DNA of 60,087 nt, taken from the NCBI RefSeq assembly GCF_008011855.1, contig NZ_VOUX01000026.1, forward strand, positions 1 to 60,087. The letters run 5' to 3'. Below are positions 40,281-49,796 of this stretch, piece by piece (the first letter of the stretch is position 1; every line of letters starts with the position of its first letter). The position numbers and the translations under genes are program-made. This stretch comes from Serratia bockelmannii (GTDB lineage: Bacteria; Pseudomonadota; Gammaproteobacteria; Enterobacterales; Enterobacteriaceae). The notes beneath the pieces were generated by a model. That model saw only the letters and a list, made by a program, of their open reading frames with translations, searched no databases and was not told where the DNA came from.

Positions 40281-42917
40281 CTAGCCGGTGTTGCGCATCC
40301 CGGCGGCGACGCCGGCGATGGTGACCATCAGCGCCTGCTCGACGCGGGCGTCCGGTTGCTCCTGCTGACGAGAACGGTGCAGCAGTTCAGCCTGCAAGAC
40401 GTTCAGCGGGTCGGTGTAAACGTTGCGCAGCGCGATGGATTCAGCGATCCACGGCAGGTCTTCCATCAGGTGCGCATCGTTGGCGATGGTCAGCACCACC
40501 TTGATGTCGCTTTCCAGCTGATCGCGCAGCTGTTGACCCAGCGGCCACAGTGCTTTATCCACCAGGCGCTGATCGTAGTATTCCGCCAGCCACAGGTCGG
40601 CTTTGGCGAACACCATTTCCAGCATGGCGATACGGGTGGAGAAGAACGGCCAGTCGCGACACATCGCTTCCAGCTCCGCCTGTTTGCCGGCTTTCACCGC
40701 TTCCTGCAATCCGGCGCCGGCGCCGAGCCAGGCCGGCAGCATCAGGCGGTTCTGCGTCCAGGCGAAGATCCACGGAATGGCGCGCAGGCTCTCTACGCCG
40801 CCGTTCGGCTTGCGCTTGGCCGGGCGTGAACCCAGCGGCAGTTTGCCCAGCTCCAGCTCCGGCGTGGCCGCGCGGAAGTAAGGCACAAAGTCCGGGTTTT
40901 CACGCACGTAGCCGCGATACATCCGGCAGGAGGTCTCGGACAGGTCGTCCATCAGCGCCCGCCATTCTTTCTTCGGTTCCGGCGGCGGCAGCAGGTTGGC
41001 CTCGAGGATCGCGCCTGCATACAGCGCCAGGCTGCTGATGGTGACTTCCGGCAGGCCGAACTTGAAGCGGATCATCTCGCCCTGTTCGGTGACGCGCAGG
41101 CCGCCCTTCAAGCTGCCCGGCGGCTGAGACAGCAGCGCCGCATGCGCCGGTGCGCCGCCGCGGCCGATGGAGCCGCCGCGGCCGTGGAACAGCGTCAGCG
41201 CTACGCCGGCCTTTTCACAGGTTTTGATCAGCGCGTCCTGCGCGCGGTACTGCGCCCAGGAAGCGGCCATCACGCCGGCGTCTTTCGCCGAGTCGGAATA
41301 GCCGATCATCACCATCTGTTTGCCCTGGATGAAGCCGCGATACCAGTCGATGTTCAGCAACTGGGTCATCACGTCGTCGGCGTTGTTCAGGTCGTCGAGG
41401 GTTTCGAACAGCGGGGCGACCGGCAGCGCGAACGGGCAGCCGGCCTCCTTCAGCAGCAGGTGCACCGCCAACACGTCGGAAGGCGTGCGCGCCATCGAAA
41501 TCACGTAGGCGGCGATCGAACCCTGCGGCGCTTCGGCGATCACCCGGCAGGTTTCCAGCACTTCCTGCGTATCGGCGCTCGGTTGCCATTTCAGCGGCAC
41601 CAGCGGGCGTTTGGAGTTCAGTTCGCGGATCAGGAACGCCTGCTTATCGGCTTCCGACCAGCTTTCATAATCGCCCAGCCCCAGATAGCGGGTCAGCTCG
41701 GCGATGGCTTCGGTATGGCGGGTGCTTTCCTGGCGCACGTCGATACGCACCAGCGGCACGCCGAAGCAGCGCACGCGGCGCAGGGTATCCAGCAGTTGAC
41801 CATTGGCGATGATGCCCATGCCGCAGGCCTGCAGCGACTGGTAGCAGGCATACAGCGGCTCCCACAGCTGCTCGTTGTTCACCAGCAGGTCGTGCGGTTT
41901 CAGCACGCGCTCGCCCTTCAGGCGACCTTCCAGATAGGCCTGGGAGCTCATCAGCTGGCTGCGCAGCTGCTTCATGATTTCGCGGTACGGTTCCTGCACT
42001 TCGTCACCGCCGGCGCGGGCGCGCAGCTCCGGGGTGCACTCGGTCATCGACAGCTCGGAGACCAGTACCTGAATATCGCGGGTAAACAGGTCGCAGGCTT
42101 TCCAGCGGCTGAGCAGCAGCACATGGCGGGTAATTTCGGCGGTGACGTTCGGGTTGCCGTCGCGATCGCCGCCCATCCAGGAAGTGAAGCGCACCGGCAC
42201 CGCTTCTACCGGCAGGCTGTAATCGATGGAGTTTTCCAGCTGTTCGTTGAATTCGCGCAGGAACGCCGGCACGCCTTCCCACAGGCTGTTTTCCACGACG
42301 GCAAAACCCCATTTGGCTTCGTCGATCGGAGAAGGGCGGTGTTTGCGAATTTCATCGGTGTGCCACGACTGGGCTACCAGCTGACGCAGGCGGCGCATGA
42401 TCTTGTTGCGCTCGTAGTCGGCCAGATCGTTGTGATCGAGCTGGCTGAGGCAGGTGTTGACCTCCACCAGCTTGTGGATCAGGGTGCGGCGGGTGATCTC
42501 CGTCGGGTGCGCCGTCAGCACCAGCTCGATGGAGAGTTGCGACACGGCGTGCTGCAGCTCTTTATCGCTGAGCTTTCTGTCTTTGAGGCGGCTGAACAAT
42601 TGAGCCAGCGCTTCCGGATTGCTGGCGGCTTCGCCGTTGGGCGAAATGCTGTGGTACTGCTCGGCGACGTTGGTCAGGTTGAGGAACTGGCTGAAGGCGC
42701 GCGCCACCGGCAGCAGCTCGTCGTTGGACAGGTTCTGCAGGGTGGAGAGCAGCTCCTGGCGATGCGCTTCGTTGCCGGCGCGTGAGGATTTGGAAAGCTT
42801 ACGGATGGTCTCAACGCGATCGAGAATATGCTCGCCCAGCGCTTCTTTGATGGTATCGCCGAGCAATTTGCCGAGCATACTGACATTACTGCGCATTGCC
42901 GAATATTGTTCGTTCAT
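40281..42917 (-). CDS. ppc: Phosphoenolpyruvate carboxylase
   Basis: Carboxylates phosphoenolpyruvate to oxaloacetate to refill the TCA cycle, activated by acetyl-CoA and inhibited by aspartate. It has 878 residues. The catalytic histidine lies in [27 protein letters not shown] and [18 protein letters not shown] are active-site loops, and the C-terminal MRNTG is strictly conserved. The start is the ATG at 42917 ([16 protein letters not shown]); the frame runs 17 codons farther without similarity. It is a monocistron. Confidence 0.98.
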   Translation of the reverse strand: MNEQYSAMRSNVSMLGKLLGDTIKEALGEHILDRVETIRKLSKSSRAGNEAHRQELLSTLQNLSNDELLPVARAFSQFLNLTNVAEQYHSISPNGEAASNPEALAQLFSRLKDRKLSDKELQHAVSQLSIELVLTAHPTEITRRTLIHKLVEVNTCLSQLDHNDLADYERNKIMRRLRQLVAQSWHTDEIRKHRPSPIDEAKWGFAVVENSLWEGVPAFLREFNEQLENSIDYSLPVEAVPVRFTSWMGGDRDGNPNVTAEITRHVLLLSRWKACDLFTRDIQVLVSELSMTECTPELRARAGGDEVQEPYREIMKQLRSQLMSSQAYLEGRLKGERVLKPHDLLVNNEQLWEPLYACYQSLQACGMGIIANGQLLDTLRRVRCFGVPLVRIDVRQESTRHTEAIAELTRYLGLGDYESWSEADKQAFLIRELNSKRPLVPLKWQPSADTQEVLETCRVIAEAPQGSIAAYVISMARTPSDVLAVHLLLKEAGCPFALPVAPLFETLDDLNNADDVMTQLLNIDWYRGFIQGKQMVMIGYSDSAKDAGVMAASWAQYRAQDALIKTCEKAGVALTLFHGRGGSIGRGGAPAHAALLSQPPGSLKGGLRVTEQGEMIRFKFGLPEVTISSLALYAGAILEANLLPPPEPKKEWRALMDDLSETSCRMYRGYVRENPDFVPYFRAATPELELGKLPLGSRPAKRKPNGGVESLRAIPWIFAWTQNRLMLPAWLGAGAGLQEAVKAGKQAELEAMCRDWPFFSTRIAMLEMVFAKADLWLAEYYDQRLVDKALWPLGQQLRDQLESDIKVVLTIANDAHLMEDLPWIAESIALRNVYTDPLNVLQAELLHRSRQQEQPDARVEQALMVTIAGVAAGMRNTG

Positions 42918-43174
42918 ATAACCCCTGACCCAGTTCTGTATGATTTTTATCTTGTAAATAAATTTCACGCGTCAGGCGCAGACCGCCTGCCTGATCACAT
43001 CGCGTTCCTGTCCAATCGTCAATTGACACTATTTTTAGCAAAAAAACATCAAAATCGGCGCATTTTCTGAAATTTAATTACGCCGCGTGGGTTATCAGCG
43101 TGGCTTATTTCGCTGCCTTCTACTTATTTTGAGTTAGGGGAAGCATAAAGCATTTCCCCTGCTAAATGTCGGGT
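42918..43174. other. ppc promoter region / argE 3' flank
   Basis: This 257-base non-coding region lies between the argE stop and the ppc start, both minus-strand. It must hold the ppc promoter. I see no operator or terminator strong enough to list. Confidence 0.35.
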
Positions 43175-44326
43175 TTATTGCTGGCAAAAGTGATTGATCA
43201 GCTGGCCCAACAGTTTGCGCGTCGGTTCGATAAACGCGGTGTCGATGTATTCGTCCGGCTGGTGGGCCTGATCGATGGAACCGGGGCCGAGCACCAACGT
43301 CGGGCAGACCTGCTGAACGAACGGCGCTTCGGTGCAGTAGTTGACCACCTGCGTGCGGGTGCCCAGCAGTTCCTCGATCACTGCCACCATGCGGTGGTCG
43401 GTCGGGCATTCGTAGCCCGGTACCGACGCGTGCAGCTCTTCGATGGTCAGGCGGCCCGGCCAGCGTTGGCTCACCGGCTCCAATGCCTGATGCATCAGTT
43501 CGTTGATGTTGTCGAGCGTCATGCCGGGCAGCGGGCGGATATCCAGGTGCAGCTCGCAGCAGGCGCAGATGCGGTTGGCCGCGTCGCCGCCGCTGATATG
43601 GCCGAAGTTCATGGTGGGATAAGGCACGGCGAACGCCGGGTTGTTGTAGCGCTCCTGCAGGGTTTTGCGCAGCTCCATCAGGCGGACGATGGATTCGTGC
43701 ATCAGATCGATGGCGTTGACGCCGCGTGCCGGATCGCTGGAGTGGCCGGACTGGCCGACGATGCGAATGGCGTTGGCCATGTGGCCCTTGTGTGCGCGCA
43801 CCGGCTGCAGCGAGGTCGGCTCACCGATGATGGCGAAATCTGGACGAATGGCGGTAGAGGCGGCGAAGTAACGCGCGCCGGCCATCGTCGTTTCTTCATC
43901 TGCGGTGGCTAAAATGTACAGCGGCTTGGTCAATTTGCTCGCGTCGATATCGCGCACCGCATCCAGAATAAAGGCGAAGAAGCCTTTCATGTCGGCGGTG
44001 CCTAGCCCGTAGAGCTTGTTGTCGTGCTCGGTCAGGGTGAAGGGATCGCGCGTCCAGCGGCCTTCGTCGTAAGGCACCGTATCGGTGTGGCCGGCCAGCA
44101 GCAGGCCGCCGCTGCCTTCGCCGATGCTGGCCAGCAGGTTGAATTTGTGGCGCGACTCCGGCACCGGCTGTACGTCGACGCGAAAGCCCAGGTCGGCAAA
44201 CCATCCGGCCAGCAAGTTGATTAACGCCTCATTGCTCTGATCGAGGCCGGCATCGGTGGCGCTGATTGACGGAGTGGCGATCAACGCCCGGTACAGCTCA
44301 ATAAATGGAGGTAATTTCATCTTCAC
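43175..44326 (-). CDS. argE: Acetylornithine deacetylase
   Basis: Removes the acetyl group from N-acetylornithine, making ornithine for arginine. It has 383 residues. It is an M20-family metalloenzyme with AGHTDTVP and ADMKGFFAF metal ligands, [12 protein letters not shown] with the catalytic glutamate, and [14 protein letters not shown] in the lid domain. The start is GTG at 44326 ([15 protein letters not shown]), which aligns with E. coli and has AAAGG nine bases upstream; the ATG two codons later is poorly placed. It is divergent from argC with shared ARG boxes. Confidence 0.96.
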   Translation of the reverse strand: MKMKLPPFIELYRALIATPSISATDAGLDQSNEALINLLAGWFADLGFRVDVQPVPESRHKFNLLASIGEGSGGLLLAGHTDTVPYDEGRWTRDPFTLTEHDNKLYGLGTADMKGFFAFILDAVRDIDASKLTKPLYILATADEETTMAGARYFAASTAIRPDFAIIGEPTSLQPVRAHKGHMANAIRIVGQSGHSSDPARGVNAIDLMHESIVRLMELRKTLQERYNNPAFAVPYPTMNFGHISGGDAANRICACCELHLDIRPLPGMTLDNINELMHQALEPVSQRWPGRLTIEELHASVPGYECPTDHRMVAVIEELLGTRTQVVNYCTEAPFVQQVCPTLVLGPGSIDQAHQPDEYIDTAFIEPTRKLLGQLINHFCQQ

Positions 44327-44351
44327 TGTTGACAGCCTTTGGTTAGGATAG

Positions 44352-44390
44352 TATCAATATTCATGCATTTATTTTGAATAAAAATACAGT
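44352..44390. promoter_or_regulatory. Tandem ARG boxes between argE and argC
   Basis: TCAATATTCATGCA (44354-44367; 11 of 14 consensus matches) and TGAATAAAAATACA (44375-44388; 12 of 14) are spaced exactly 21 bases apart, the distance the ArgR hexamer prefers. They control both divergent transcripts. Confidence 0.88.
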
Positions 44391-44536
44391 AAGCCGAAGC
44401 GTAAGGGAACCCGATACCCGGATGTTTATAAAAGCATCAACGCCTGGCTCCGTGGGTGAACGGCGCAACAACGCTGGCTAGCCCTGTTACCTGGGTCGCA
44501 AGCGACCGCACGTCAGTTTAGAAGGTGAAAGGCCAC

Positions 44537-45541
44537 ATGTTGAATACGCTGATCGTTGGTGCCAGCGGTTACGCCGGAGCGGAGCTCACGGCTTACCTGA
44601 ATCGCCACCCACACATGAACATAACCGCTTTAGCGGTTTCAGCGCAAAGTGCAGATGCAGGAAAGTTGCTTTCCGATCTCCATCCCCAGTTGAAAGGCAT
44701 CGTTGATCTGCCGCTGCAACCGTTGACCGACGTTGCCAAGGCGGCGCAGGGCATCGACGTGGTGTTCCTCGCCACCGCCCATGAAGTCAGCCACGATATC
44801 GCACCGGCCTTCCTGGCGGCGGGCTGCGTGGTGTTCGATCTGTCCGGCGCCTTTCGCGTGCAGGACGCCGGTTTTTATAGCCAGTACTACGGTTTCGAGC
44901 ATCAGCATGGCGCCCTGCTGGAGCAGGCGGTGTACGGCCTGGCGGAGTGGCAGAGCGACAAGATCAAACAGGCGCAGCTGATTGCCGTGCCGGGCTGTTA
45001 CCCGACGGCGGCGCAGCTGGCGCTGAAACCGTTAATCGAAAAACAGCTGCTGAACCTCGACCAGTGGCCGGTGATCAACGCCACCAGCGGCGTTAGCGGC
45101 GCCGGTCGCAAGGCCAGCATGACCACCAGCTTCTGCGAAGTGAGCCTGCAGCCGTACGGTATTTTCACTCACCGGCACCAGCCGGAGATCGCCGCGCACC
45201 TGGGCGTGCCGGTTATCTTTACGCCGCACCTGGGCAACTTCCCGCGCGGCATCCTTGAAACCATCACCTGCCGCCTGAAAGCCGGCGTGACCGCGCAGGA
45301 CGTCGCGGCCGCCTATCATGCCGCCTATGACGACAAGCCGCTGGTGCGGTTGTACGACCAGGGCGTGCCGGCGCTGAAAGCGGTGGTGGGGTTGCCGTTC
45401 TGCGATATCGGTTTTGCGGTGCAGGGCGAGCATCTGATCGCCGTCGCGGTGGAAGACAACCTGCTGAAAGGCGCGGCGGCGCAGGCGGTGCAATGCCTGA
45501 ATATCCGTTTCGGCTTCCCGGAAACCCAGTCACTCCTTTAA
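44537..45541 (+). CDS. argC: N-acetyl-gamma-glutamyl-phosphate reductase
   Basis: NADPH-dependent reduction of N-acetylglutamyl phosphate to the semialdehyde. It has 334 residues. A Rossmann start [25 protein letters not shown], the catalytic cysteine in [13 protein letters not shown] and [13 protein letters not shown] are seen. It is the first gene of argCBGH. The ATG at 44537 is preferred to a codon 12 bases upstream because it gives the family's MLNTLI start after a GAAGGTG site. Confidence 0.97.
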   Translation: MLNTLIVGASGYAGAELTAYLNRHPHMNITALAVSAQSADAGKLLSDLHPQLKGIVDLPLQPLTDVAKAAQGIDVVFLATAHEVSHDIAPAFLAAGCVVFDLSGAFRVQDAGFYSQYYGFEHQHGALLEQAVYGLAEWQSDKIKQAQLIAVPGCYPTAAQLALKPLIEKQLLNLDQWPVINATSGVSGAGRKASMTTSFCEVSLQPYGIFTHRHQPEIAAHLGVPVIFTPHLGNFPRGILETITCRLKAGVTAQDVAAAYHAAYDDKPLVRLYDQGVPALKAVVGLPFCDIGFAVQGEHLIAVAVEDNLLKGAAAQAVQCLNIRFGFPETQSLL

Positions 45542-45561
45542 ACCAGCGTGAGTAAACAGCA

Positions 45562-46335
45562 ATGAACCCGTTAATTATCAAGTTAGGTGGCGTGTTATTA
45601 GACAGTGAAGAAGCGCTGGAGCGTCTGTTTACCGCGCTGGACAGCTACCGCCAGCAGCATCAGCGTCCGCTGGTGATCGTGCACGGCGGCGGCTGCGTGG
45701 TGGACGAACTGATGAAGCAGCTCGCTTTGCCGGTGGTGAAAAAGAACGGCCTGCGGGTCACGCCGGCCGATCAGATCGACATCATCACCGGCGCGCTGGC
45801 CGGCACCGCCAACAAAACGCTGCTGGCGTGGGCGATTAAACATCAAATCAACGCCGTCGGCCTGAGCCTGGCGGACGGCGGCAGCGCGGTCGTGACCCCG
45901 CTCGATCCGGCATTGGGCCACGTCGGCAACGCGCAGCCCGGTTCGCCCGCGCTGCTCAATACCCTGCTGGGCGCCGGCTACCTGCCGGTTATCAGCTCCA
46001 TCGGCATCACCGCCGAAGGGCAGTTAATGAACGTGAACGCCGATCAGGCGGCGACGGCGCTGGCGGCGACGCTGGGGGCGGACCTGATCCTGCTGTCGGA
46101 CGTCAGCGGCATCCTCGACGGCAAGGGGCAACGCATTGCGGAAATGACGGCGCAAAAAGCGGAACAACTGATCGCGCAAGGCATCATCACCGATGGTATG
46201 GTGGTGAAGGTGAATGCGGCGCTCGACGCCGCCCGCACCCTCGGCCGCCCGGTGGATATCGCCAGCTGGCGCCATGCCGATCAGCTTCCTGCTTTGTTTA
46301 ACGGCGTGTCGATTGGCACCCGGATCCTCGCTTAA
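45562..46335 (+). CDS. argB: Acetylglutamate kinase
   Basis: Phosphorylates N-acetylglutamate. It has 257 residues. The amino-acid-kinase fold shows [27 protein letters not shown] (substrate loop), and [16 protein letters not shown] (nucleotide site). The short form without the N-terminal helix is the arginine-insensitive type found in enterobacteria. It starts 20 bases after argC. Confidence 0.97.
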   Translation: MNPLIIKLGGVLLDSEEALERLFTALDSYRQQHQRPLVIVHGGGCVVDELMKQLALPVVKKNGLRVTPADQIDIITGALAGTANKTLLAWAIKHQINAVGLSLADGGSAVVTPLDPALGHVGNAQPGSPALLNTLLGAGYLPVISSIGITAEGQLMNVNADQAATALAATLGADLILLSDVSGILDGKGQRIAEMTAQKAEQLIAQGIITDGMVVKVNAALDAARTLGRPVDIASWRHADQLPALFNGVSIGTRILA

Positions 46336-46360
46336 TTTTAGAATTAGAAAGGAATAGATC

Positions 46361-47581
46361 ATGCAAAACCAAGGCATCAAAAAAATCGTTCTGGCGTACT
46401 CCGGCGGCCTGGATACCTCGGCCATCATTCCATGGCTGAAAGAGAACTACGGCGGCTGTGAAGTGGTGGCGTTCGTGGCGGACATCGGCCAGGAGCGCAG
46501 CGATCTGGAAGGCGTGGAGCAAAAAGCCCTGCAGTCCGGTGCCTCTGAATGTCACGTGGTCGATCTGCGTGAAGAATTTATCCGCGATTACGTTTATCCG
46601 GTGCTACAGACCGGCGCCCTGTACGAGGGCAGCTACCTGCTGGGTACCTCGATGGCGCGGCCGATCATCGCCAAGGCGCAGGTCGAGCTGGCGTTGAAAG
46701 TGGGCGCCGATGCGCTGTGCCACGGCGCGACCGGCAAAGGCAACGACCAGGTGCGTTTCGAGACCACCTACACCGCGCTGGCGCCGCAGCTGAAAGTGGT
46801 GGCGCCGTGGCGCGAGTGGAACCTGCGTTCCCGTGAAGCGCTGCTGGATTACCTGAAAGAGCGCAACATCCCGACCACCGCGTCGCTGGAAAAAATCTAT
46901 AGCCGCGATGAGAACGCCTGGCACATCTCCACCGAAGGCGGCGTGCTGGAAAGCCCGTGGAATGCGCCGAACAAAGATTGTTGGGTATGGACCGTCGATC
47001 CGCAGGAAGCGCCGGATCAGCCTGAGCAGGTGACCGTCACCGTTGAGAAAGGCCGCGTCGTGGCGGTTAACGGGAAAGCGCTGTCGCCGTACCAGTGCCT
47101 GGAAACCTTGAACGCGCTAGGCGCCAAACACGGCGTCGGCCGGATCGACATCGTGGAAAACCGCCTGGTGGGCATCAAATCCCGCGGCTGTTATGAAACC
47201 CCAGGGGGCACCATCATGGTGGCGGCGCTGCGTGCCGTCGAGCAGCTGGTGCTGGATCGCGACAGCTTCAAATGGCGCGAGCAGCTGGGCCTGGAGATGT
47301 CCTATGTGGTGTACGACGGCCGTTGGTTCGCGCCGCTGCGCCGCTCGCTGCAGGCCTCTGCCGAAGCATTGGCTGAAGAGGTGAACGGCGAAGTCGTGCT
47401 GCAGCTGTACAAAGGTCAGGTGACGGCGATTCAGAAGAAATCCGCCAACAGCCTGTACTCCGAAGAGTTCGCCACCTTCGGCGAAGACGAAGTTTACGAT
47501 CACAGCCACGCGGGCGGCTTTATCCGCCTGTTCTCTCTGTCTTCACGCATCCGCGCGTTGAACGAGAAAAAGAATAAATAA
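46361..47581 (+). CDS. argG: Argininosuccinate synthase
   Basis: ATP-dependent condensation of citrulline and aspartate. It has 406 residues. The ATP pyrophosphatase P-loop is [11 protein letters not shown] (residues 12-22), followed by [25 protein letters not shown] and [13 protein letters not shown]. It is the classical, shorter ArgG, unlike the E. coli enzyme (447 residues), whose gene lies far from argCBH. Its presence between argB and argH is a clear lineage marker. AAAGGA precedes the ATG by eight bases. Confidence 0.97.
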   Translation: MQNQGIKKIVLAYSGGLDTSAIIPWLKENYGGCEVVAFVADIGQERSDLEGVEQKALQSGASECHVVDLREEFIRDYVYPVLQTGALYEGSYLLGTSMARPIIAKAQVELALKVGADALCHGATGKGNDQVRFETTYTALAPQLKVVAPWREWNLRSREALLDYLKERNIPTTASLEKIYSRDENAWHISTEGGVLESPWNAPNKDCWVWTVDPQEAPDQPEQVTVTVEKGRVVAVNGKALSPYQCLETLNALGAKHGVGRIDIVENRLVGIKSRGCYETPGGTIMVAALRAVEQLVLDRDSFKWREQLGLEMSYVVYDGRWFAPLRRSLQASAEALAEEVNGEVVLQLYKGQVTAIQKKSANSLYSEEFATFGEDEVYDHSHAGGFIRLFSLSSRIRALNEKKNK

Positions 47582-47600
47582 CCGATTGGCGTGACTCTGC

Positions 47601-47624
47601 AAGGGCGCAGCATGCTGCGCCCTT
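47601..47624 (+). other. Palindrome between argG and argH
   Basis: A perfect 24-base inverted repeat (12 bases each arm, AAGGGCGCAGCA and its complement) fills the argG-argH gap, ending 26 bases before argH. It could form a hairpin that attenuates argH or protects upstream mRNA. It is followed by CGCATAAAA rather than a T-run, so I do not call it a terminator. Confidence 0.7.
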
Positions 47625-47650
47625 TCGCATAAAAATTCAGGAGTAAAGGT

Positions 47651-49024
47651 ATGGCACTTTGGGGCGGACGGTTCACTCAGGCGGCGGATCAGCGGTTCAA
47701 GCAACTCAATGATTCGCTGCGGTTCGATTATCGCCTGGCGGAGCAGGATATCGTGGGCTCGGTGGCCTGGTCGAAGGCGCTGGTGACCGTTAACGTGTTG
47801 ACGGCAACGGAGCAACAGCTGCTGGAGCAGGCGCTGAATGCACTACTGACGGAAGTCCAGGCCGATCCTTTGGCGATAGTCCAAAGCGATGCCGAAGACA
47901 TCCACAGCTGGGTGGAGCAGAAGCTGATCGAGAAGGTCGGCGATTTGGGCAAGAAGCTGCACACTGGCCGCAGCCGCAACGATCAGGTCGCGACCGATCT
48001 GAAGCTGTGGTGCAAACAGCAGATCGGCGATCTGCATCAGGCGATCGTCCAGCTGCAGCAGGCGCTGGTGGAGACCGCCGAAGCCAATCAGGATGCGGTG
48101 ATGCCGGGGTATACCCACCTGCAACGCGCGCAGCCGGTGACTTTCGCGCACTGGTGCCTGGCCTATGTCGAGATGCTGGCGCGCGATGAGAGCCGACTGC
48201 AGGATACCCTGAAACGGCTGGACGTCAGCCCGCTGGGCAGCGGCGCGCTGGCCGGCACTGCGTATCCTATCGATCGCGAGCAACTGGCCGGCTGGCTGGG
48301 CTTCGCCTCGGCGACCCGCAACAGCCTGGACAGCGTATCCGATCGCGATCACGTGCTGGAGTTGCTGTCCAACGCCGCCATCAGCATGGTGCACCTGTCT
48401 CGCTTCGCCGAAGATCTGATCTTCTTCAACAGCGGCGAAGCGGCGTTTGTCGAGCTGTCTGACCGCGTGACCTCCGGCTCTTCGCTGATGCCGCAGAAGA
48501 AAAACCCGGACGCGCTGGAGCTGATCCGCGGCAAGTGCGGCCGCGTACAGGGCGCGCTGACCGGCATGATGATGACGCTGAAAGGCCTGCCGCTGGCGTA
48601 CAACAAAGACATGCAGGAAGACAAAGAAGGGCTGTTCGACGCGCTCGACACCTGGATGGACTGCCTGCAGATGGCGGCGCTGGTGCTGGACGGCATTCAG
48701 GTGAAGCGCCCGCGCTGTCAGGAAGCGGCGGAGCAGGGCTATGCCAACGCCACCGAGCTGGCGGATTACCTGGTCGCCAAGGGCGTGCCGTTCCGCGAAG
48801 CGCACCATATCGTCGGTGAGGCGGTGGTAGAGGCGATTCGCCAGGGCAAACCGCTGGAAGCGCTGCCGTTGGCGGATTTGCAGCAGTTCAGCGCGACGAT
48901 TGGCGACGACGTCTATCCGATCCTGGCGTTGCAATCCTGCCTGGACAAACGTGCGGCCAAAGGCGGCGTCGCGCCGCAGCAGGTGGCCGCGGCAATCGCC
49001 GCAGCGAAACAGCGTTTAGCTTGA
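47651..49024 (+). CDS. argH: Argininosuccinate lyase
   Basis: Cleaves argininosuccinate to arginine and fumarate, the last step of the pathway. It has 457 residues. The start [16 protein letters not shown] and the signature [20 protein letters not shown] with the catalytic serine loop are conserved. It is the last gene of argCBGH, preceded by GGAGTAAAGGT and by the palindrome noted. A hairpin follows. Confidence 0.98.
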   Translation: MALWGGRFTQAADQRFKQLNDSLRFDYRLAEQDIVGSVAWSKALVTVNVLTATEQQLLEQALNALLTEVQADPLAIVQSDAEDIHSWVEQKLIEKVGDLGKKLHTGRSRNDQVATDLKLWCKQQIGDLHQAIVQLQQALVETAEANQDAVMPGYTHLQRAQPVTFAHWCLAYVEMLARDESRLQDTLKRLDVSPLGSGALAGTAYPIDREQLAGWLGFASATRNSLDSVSDRDHVLELLSNAAISMVHLSRFAEDLIFFNSGEAAFVELSDRVTSGSSLMPQKKNPDALELIRGKCGRVQGALTGMMMTLKGLPLAYNKDMQEDKEGLFDALDTWMDCLQMAALVLDGIQVKRPRCQEAAEQGYANATELADYLVAKGVPFREAHHIVGEAVVEAIRQGKPLEALPLADLQQFSATIGDDVYPILALQSCLDKRAAKGGVAPQQVAAAIAAAKQRLA

Positions 49025-49031
49025 GGACGAT

Positions 49032-49054
49032 AAGGGCGGCCTGGTGCCGCCCTT
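49032..49054. terminator. Hairpin after argH
   Basis: AAGGGCGGC and GCCGCCCTT form a perfect nine-pair stem with loop CTGGT. Neither side has a good T-run. It probably marks the 3' end of argCBGH and lies between convergent genes. Confidence 0.6.
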
Positions 49055-49060
49055 GCACCT

Positions 49061-49387
49061 CTACCCCGCGAGGCGTGCGCACAGATAACGGTTCAGGCTC
49101 ACGCCTTCCTCCATCGCGCCGATCGCCAGCCGGCGATGCTGTTCCGGCGTCATGCGTAACACCAGTTTTCCGCTGAAGTTCTTTTCCGCCAGCGCCTGCG
49201 GCGGCGTTTCACCTTGCGCCAGCATGTCGGCGATCGTTTCGCTCACGACTTTTTCGATACCCTCCAGTGCGCCGGTACGCGTGGCGGCCAGCCAGGACAG
49301 CGAGGGGAATTCGGCGCACAGCCCGACATATTCACGATCTTCCGCTGACCAGGTGATGCGATAGGTATAGTGTTCATGCTTTTCCAT
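49061..49387 (-). CDS. hicB: HicB-family antitoxin
   Basis: A 108-residue antitoxin. The N-terminal part (about 1-55, YTYRITWSAEDREYVGLCAEFPSLSWLA) is the partial RNase-H-like HicB fold that covers the toxin. The C-terminal 45 residues (FSGKLVLRMTPEQHRRLAIGAMEEGVSLNRYL) form a ribbon-helix-helix DNA-binding domain. It should neutralise HicA and repress the operon. It overlaps hicA by 14 bases in the typical toxin-first order. Confidence 0.93.
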   Translation of the reverse strand: MEKHEHYTYRITWSAEDREYVGLCAEFPSLSWLAATRTGALEGIEKVVSETIADMLAQGETPPQALAEKNFSGKLVLRMTPEQHRRLAIGAMEEGVSLNRYLCARLAG

Positions 49388-49634
49388 GTTCTTCCTCCAT
49401 TCTGGCCAGTGCGGCGATGACCTGCTTAACCTGATATGCCTTGGCCGCGCCGTTGTTGCCGCGTTGGATATTGATGCGCGGATCGCCTGGCCAGGGCATG
49501 CGATAAACGTGATGGCTGCTACCGTTTATGCGCGGCGGCCCAAACCATCGCACGCAGACTTTCGCTAACTCGGCGAATTTGATGCTGTTCTGCCGCTGTT
49601 GCAAATCAGCGATGTCATCCCTGATCTCGTTCAT
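49374..49634 (-). CDS. hicA: HicA-family toxin
   Basis: An 86-residue putative mRNA interferase with a double-stranded-RNA-binding-like fold. The catalytic histidine is probably in NGSSHHVYRMPWPGD, and INIQRGNNGAAKAYQVKQV follows. It is longer than the typical 60-residue HicA by an N-terminal helix (about 1-25). GGAGG lies four bases before the ATG. It is the first gene of hicAB, with a promoter containing repeated GATAC. Confidence 0.9.
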   Translation of the reverse strand: MNEIRDDIADLQQRQNSIKFAELAKVCVRWFGPPRINGSSHHVYRMPWPGDPRINIQRGNNGAAKAYQVKQVIAALARMEEEHGKA

Positions 49635-49643
49635 GCCGCCTCC

Positions 49644-49679
49644 ATTTTAGTATCGTTATTGGTATCACTTCAATGCCAA
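49644..49679 (-). promoter_or_regulatory. hicAB promoter with repeated GATAC
   Basis: Minus-strand TTGAAG (49668-49673), an 18-base spacer and TAAAAT (49644-49649) form a likely promoter. Two GATAC copies (49650-49654 and 49662-49666) lie within the spacer, 12 bases apart, a position suited to repression by HicB. TTGGYAT arms (49659-49679) add a weak inverted repeat. Confidence 0.55.
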
Positions 49680-49747
49680 AGCATAAAAAATGAGCGCGGG
49701 CGGGCCGTGAGGCAAGCGGAGGGAGGAAATTGTGGAAAGTGCTGCGC

Positions 49748-49774
49748 AAAAAAACCGGGCCTGAAGGCCCGGTG
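49748..49774 (-). terminator. Terminator of the flavoprotein gene
   Basis: Minus-strand ACCGGGCC, loop TTCA, GGCCCGGT, then six or more T residues. It lies 23 bases past the stop. Confidence 0.9.
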
Positions 49775-49796
49775 GATATAAACGGAGAATAAGAGG

